A stretch of 7,128 nt of DNA from JAJYLM01 sp964547905. GTDB lineage: Bacteria; JAMCPX01. The first letter of the stretch is position 1. Each line of letters opens with the position of its first letter. The DNA is taken from positions 1 to 7,128 of the forward strand of contig CAZJPN010000066.1 of the NCBI GenBank assembly GCA_964547905.1, read 5' to 3'. Below are positions 5,663 through 7,128 of the stretch, piece by piece. Below the pieces are notes generated by a model. The model had not been told where the DNA came from. It worked only from the letters and a program-made list of their open reading frames with translations, and ran no database searches. The position numbers and the translations under genes are program-made.

Positions 5663-5839
5663 TCATTTATCTTTTTTTGTCAAATGACTTGCAATAAATT
5701 CGTCAAGTTTTTCTTGTGTAATCATGTACCGGCCGCCTAACTTTTTTAATGGCAATATCTTTTTTTGAATATACCTGTACAGAGTTGGACGGCTTATGTT
5801 CAGATATTTGCATATTTCACCTGTGCTATTCAATAGCAT
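5663..5839 (-). CDS. excisionase/MerR-type helix-turn-helix protein, 58 aa
   Basis: This short gene reads MLLNSTGEICKYLNISRPTL, then a segment with YRYIQKKILPLKKLGGRYMI, then a helical end (TQEKLDEFIASHLTKKDK). The pattern of helix, turn (LNIS), recognition helix (RPTLYRYIQ), short basic wing (LGGRYMI) and final helix is that of the excisionase-like HTH_17 / MerR N-terminal family, and 58 residues is a normal length for it. The start is fixed by GGAGG six bases upstream. Its ATG begins two bases after the ATPase stop, so the two are likely cotranslated. Such proteins bind short repeats to control integration or transcription; the repeats at 5224-5314 are plausible targets. No integrase is visible in the window, so a plain regulator is the safer call. 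Confidence 0.88.
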   Translation of the reverse strand: MLLNSTGEICKYLNISRPTLYRYIQKKILPLKKLGGRYMITQEKLDEFIASHLTKKDK

Positions 5840-5840
5840 A

Positions 5841-6707
5841 CTATCCCTCCACTTTAAGAATCCCTTGGCCTGCTATGAGCTTTATTTTCATCGTAGCGTC
5901 CCGATCTGCATCTCTTCCCTTTTCACAACATATCTCTGACATGCCCTTTAAGCGTTTTACGACATGGATGTTATCAAATTCGTGTAACACTTCTGAATCA
6001 CCTTTTAATTGCTTGCCTTTGTTCTCGTGCATAATTACAATCAATGTAACCCCGTTTTTATGAACATAATCTAACACGTGCCGTGCTTTGTCAAGAAGAG
6101 TTGCCTCTTTCTTAATTCCGTTTCTTGATACTTTCATACGGAGATCATTCAATGAATCCAGAACTAATAAGTACGGCTTTTGAACATTTACTATTTTATC
6201 AAGAAGATTATACCAATCTTGAATCTCTTCTCCGTTCCATTTATCGAAACTATTTGTAAGTTTATCTATAAACCTATTTTTTAATGTTTGAAGAGGTGTT
6301 TCAGTTGAATTATAAATCACAGAGTATCCATTTGACGATATTAAGCCTATTAAATATAAGACCAGAGCTGTTTTACCGGAACCAGACCATCCATGTATTA
6401 TATTTGTTGATCCTTCTGCTATACCATGAGGTATTTTAACAAGAGTTCCGTTAACTATCCTTGTTTCATCAGATAGATACGTATCGAAGTCATCGTTTAT
6501 ATGAATCCACGTCCTTTCTTTGATTTTAACGTTAGCTATGTTTGAATTATACTCTTCTGTAACATATACTGGTCTGATTCCATAAGCATCGTAGTGAATC
6601 CCTATAGGATTCCCTGTTCCCATTTCCTTATTATCCTTACAGCACATATTATATGCTAACCATTTATCGGATTTATGAAAACAATATTTACAGGTATAAA
6701 TAGTCAT
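5841..6707 (-). CDS. RadA-like RecA-fold ATPase without Lon domain
   Basis: This is a 288-aa protein. N-terminal Cys6, Cys9, Cys22 and Cys23 form a compact cluster that may bind zinc, as in RadA, although the last pair is adjacent instead of CxxC. The ATPase core has Walker A GWSGSGKT (106-113), the strand and glutamate STETPLQTLKNR (134-145, catalytic Glu probably 136), Walker B YLLVLDS (179-185), a sensor strand ending in HENKG (227-231), and a terminal GILKVEG. Order and spacing match the RadA/DnaB branch; bacterial RadA adds a C-terminal Lon-like domain that is absent here. The start overlaps the preceding stop as ATGA. Roles could be replication, branch migration or loading of another protein on DNA. 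An exact ortholog cannot be named. It is not a Zot/pI-type assembly ATPase, since it has no membrane helix. Confidence 0.9.
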   Translation of the reverse strand: MTIYTCKYCFHKSDKWLAYNMCCKDNKEMGTGNPIGIHYDAYGIRPVYVTEEYNSNIANVKIKERTWIHINDDFDTYLSDETRIVNGTLVKIPHGIAEGSTNIIHGWSGSGKTALVLYLIGLISSNGYSVIYNSTETPLQTLKNRFIDKLTNSFDKWNGEEIQDWYNLLDKIVNVQKPYLLVLDSLNDLRMKVSRNGIKKEATLLDKARHVLDYVHKNGVTLIVIMHENKGKQLKGDSEVLHEFDNIHVVKRLKGMSEICCEKGRDADRDATMKIKLIAGQGILKVEG

Positions 6708-6943
6708 TTAAATTTTATTATCCATTTAATCAGAGTACCACAACTATTGCAAATATTTTGGGGATAAGTTAATGGAGCATGACATTGTGGGCATGTAAAC
6801 TGTGGTCGAGATAATAGATCAATAATTACTTCTAAAGTAGCCACACCACCCAAAACAGCTAAAATTCCTAATAATAATTCTCTACTTATTATAGTTAATC
6901 TATCCCATACTCTTTTAATCCACCTTTTTAGGTTGTTATTCAT
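6704..6943 (-). CDS. small membrane protein with C-terminal zinc ribbon
   Basis: This is a 79-aa protein starting MNNNLKRWIKR at ATG 6943, with a good AAAGGAG ribosome site four bases upstream. Longer in-frame starts would run through the neighbouring gene and are rejected. A basic N-terminal helix (1-20) leads to one membrane helix at about 22-44 (ELLLGILAVLGGVATLEVII), then a zinc ribbon with Cys51, Cys54, Cys65 and Cys68 (CPQC...CNSC) and a short basic, hydrophobic end IKWIIKFK. Its first 8 bases overlap the upstream gene, and its TGA stop overlaps the ATPase start (ATGA), so all three are probably translated together. Zinc-ribbon membrane proteins of this size are common in bacteria and phages; the role is unknown. 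Confidence 0.82.
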   Translation of the reverse strand: MNNNLKRWIKRVWDRLTIISRELLLGILAVLGGVATLEVIIDLLSRPQFTCPQCHAPLTYPQNICNSCGTLIKWIIKFK

Positions 6944-7128
6944 AATACTCCTTTTTTGGTTGTATGAACATAGAAGCAATAATGCCAGTAAGCAAAACAG
7001 CGAGGGTTGCTTCTTTAAATGTTCCCCAGTATCCAAATAATCCTATCAAAACAAGAGAGACACTTGATAATATTATCCTACCCCAAAAAGCCCGCTTTAC
7101 TGCTATTTGCCATTGATCTGTTTTATAT
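6936..7128 (-). CDS. two-helix membrane protein, 5' end cut by window edge
   Basis: The frame is open from the right edge to a TAA at 6936-6938 and gives the last 63 residues of a longer or similarly short protein. It begins with a polar segment (YKTDQWQIAVKRAFWGR) followed by two membrane helices (about 18-34, IILSSVSLVLIGLFGYW, and about 39-55, EATLAVLLTGIIASMFI) and ends QPKKEYYE. Its final codons contain the AAAGGAG ribosome site and ATG of the 79-aa gene. The coding call rests on the open frame, the clean hydrophobic pattern and the tight junction. Two helices in a short protein fits many phage membrane proteins, including holins, but nothing specific supports that. Confidence 0.7.
   Translation of the reverse strand, partial: YKTDQWQIAVKRAFWGRIILSSVSLVLIGLFGYWGTFKEATLAVLLTGIIASMFIQPKKEYYE

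Noticed and set aside
6704..7036. Longer version of the zinc-ribbon protein, starting at a TTG far upstream.
   Set aside because: The extension overlaps the two-helix membrane protein in another frame and lacks a ribosome site; ATG 6943 has AAAGGAG.
1..7128. Circular genome closed at the window ends.
   Set aside because: There is no terminal overlap. Joining the ends puts a stop nine codons into the left partial gene's continuation, and a TGA immediately before the right partial gene leaves it without a plausible start.

Overview
The window is a compact, AT-rich stretch of bacterial-type DNA in which every gene I can support lies on the minus strand. It is therefore read from right (7128) to left (1). 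Shine-Dalgarno sites (AGGAGG, GGAGGT, AAGGTGG) precede most starts, stops and starts overlap (ATGA, TAATG), and the standard genetic code fits. There are no rRNA, tRNA, IS or CRISPR features. The gene content looks like part of a small virus or virus-like mobile element, and the host cannot be named from the sequence. I see no terminase, portal, tape-measure, HK97 capsid, integrase or replication initiator in the window. Both ends cut through genes, and joining the ends gives no clean reading frame, so this is a slice of a longer molecule.

Right part (7128 to 5362), DNA handling and small proteins: a truncated two-helix membrane protein; a 79-aa membrane protein with a zinc ribbon; a 288-aa RadA-like RecA-fold ATPase with an N-terminal Cys cluster and no Lon domain; a 58-aa excisionase/MerR-type helix-turn-helix protein; and a 93-aa acidic protein of unknown role. 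A 185-base AT-rich gap (5177 to 5361) follows. It carries short direct repeats and candidate promoter elements and probably separates two transcription units.

Left part (5176 to 1), a tightly packed cassette that looks structural: a 200-aa transglutaminase-fold protein with an intact Cys/His/Asp triad; a 316-aa low-complexity protein with repeated GNW motifs and a C-terminal membrane anchor; a 579-aa protein with an N-terminal bulb-type (B-lectin) domain; a 220-aa Trp-rich protein; three small proteins (76, 144, 113 aa) that each end in one membrane helix plus a Lys-rich tail; and the first 77 residues of another protein. A glycine motif (GLGDT, GLSGLGAFG, GMSGMSGVGD) recurs across these otherwise different proteins, next to the transglutaminase/protease-fold gene.

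My reading, an inference, is the virion or surface module of a non-tailed element: membrane-containing or filamentous, with a sugar-binding adhesin, several membrane-anchored proteins and perhaps a maturation protease. A near-perfect copy of the bacterial chromosomal parS site (14 of 16 bases) lies exactly over the start of the lectin gene, which raises the possibility that the element uses the host ParB system.
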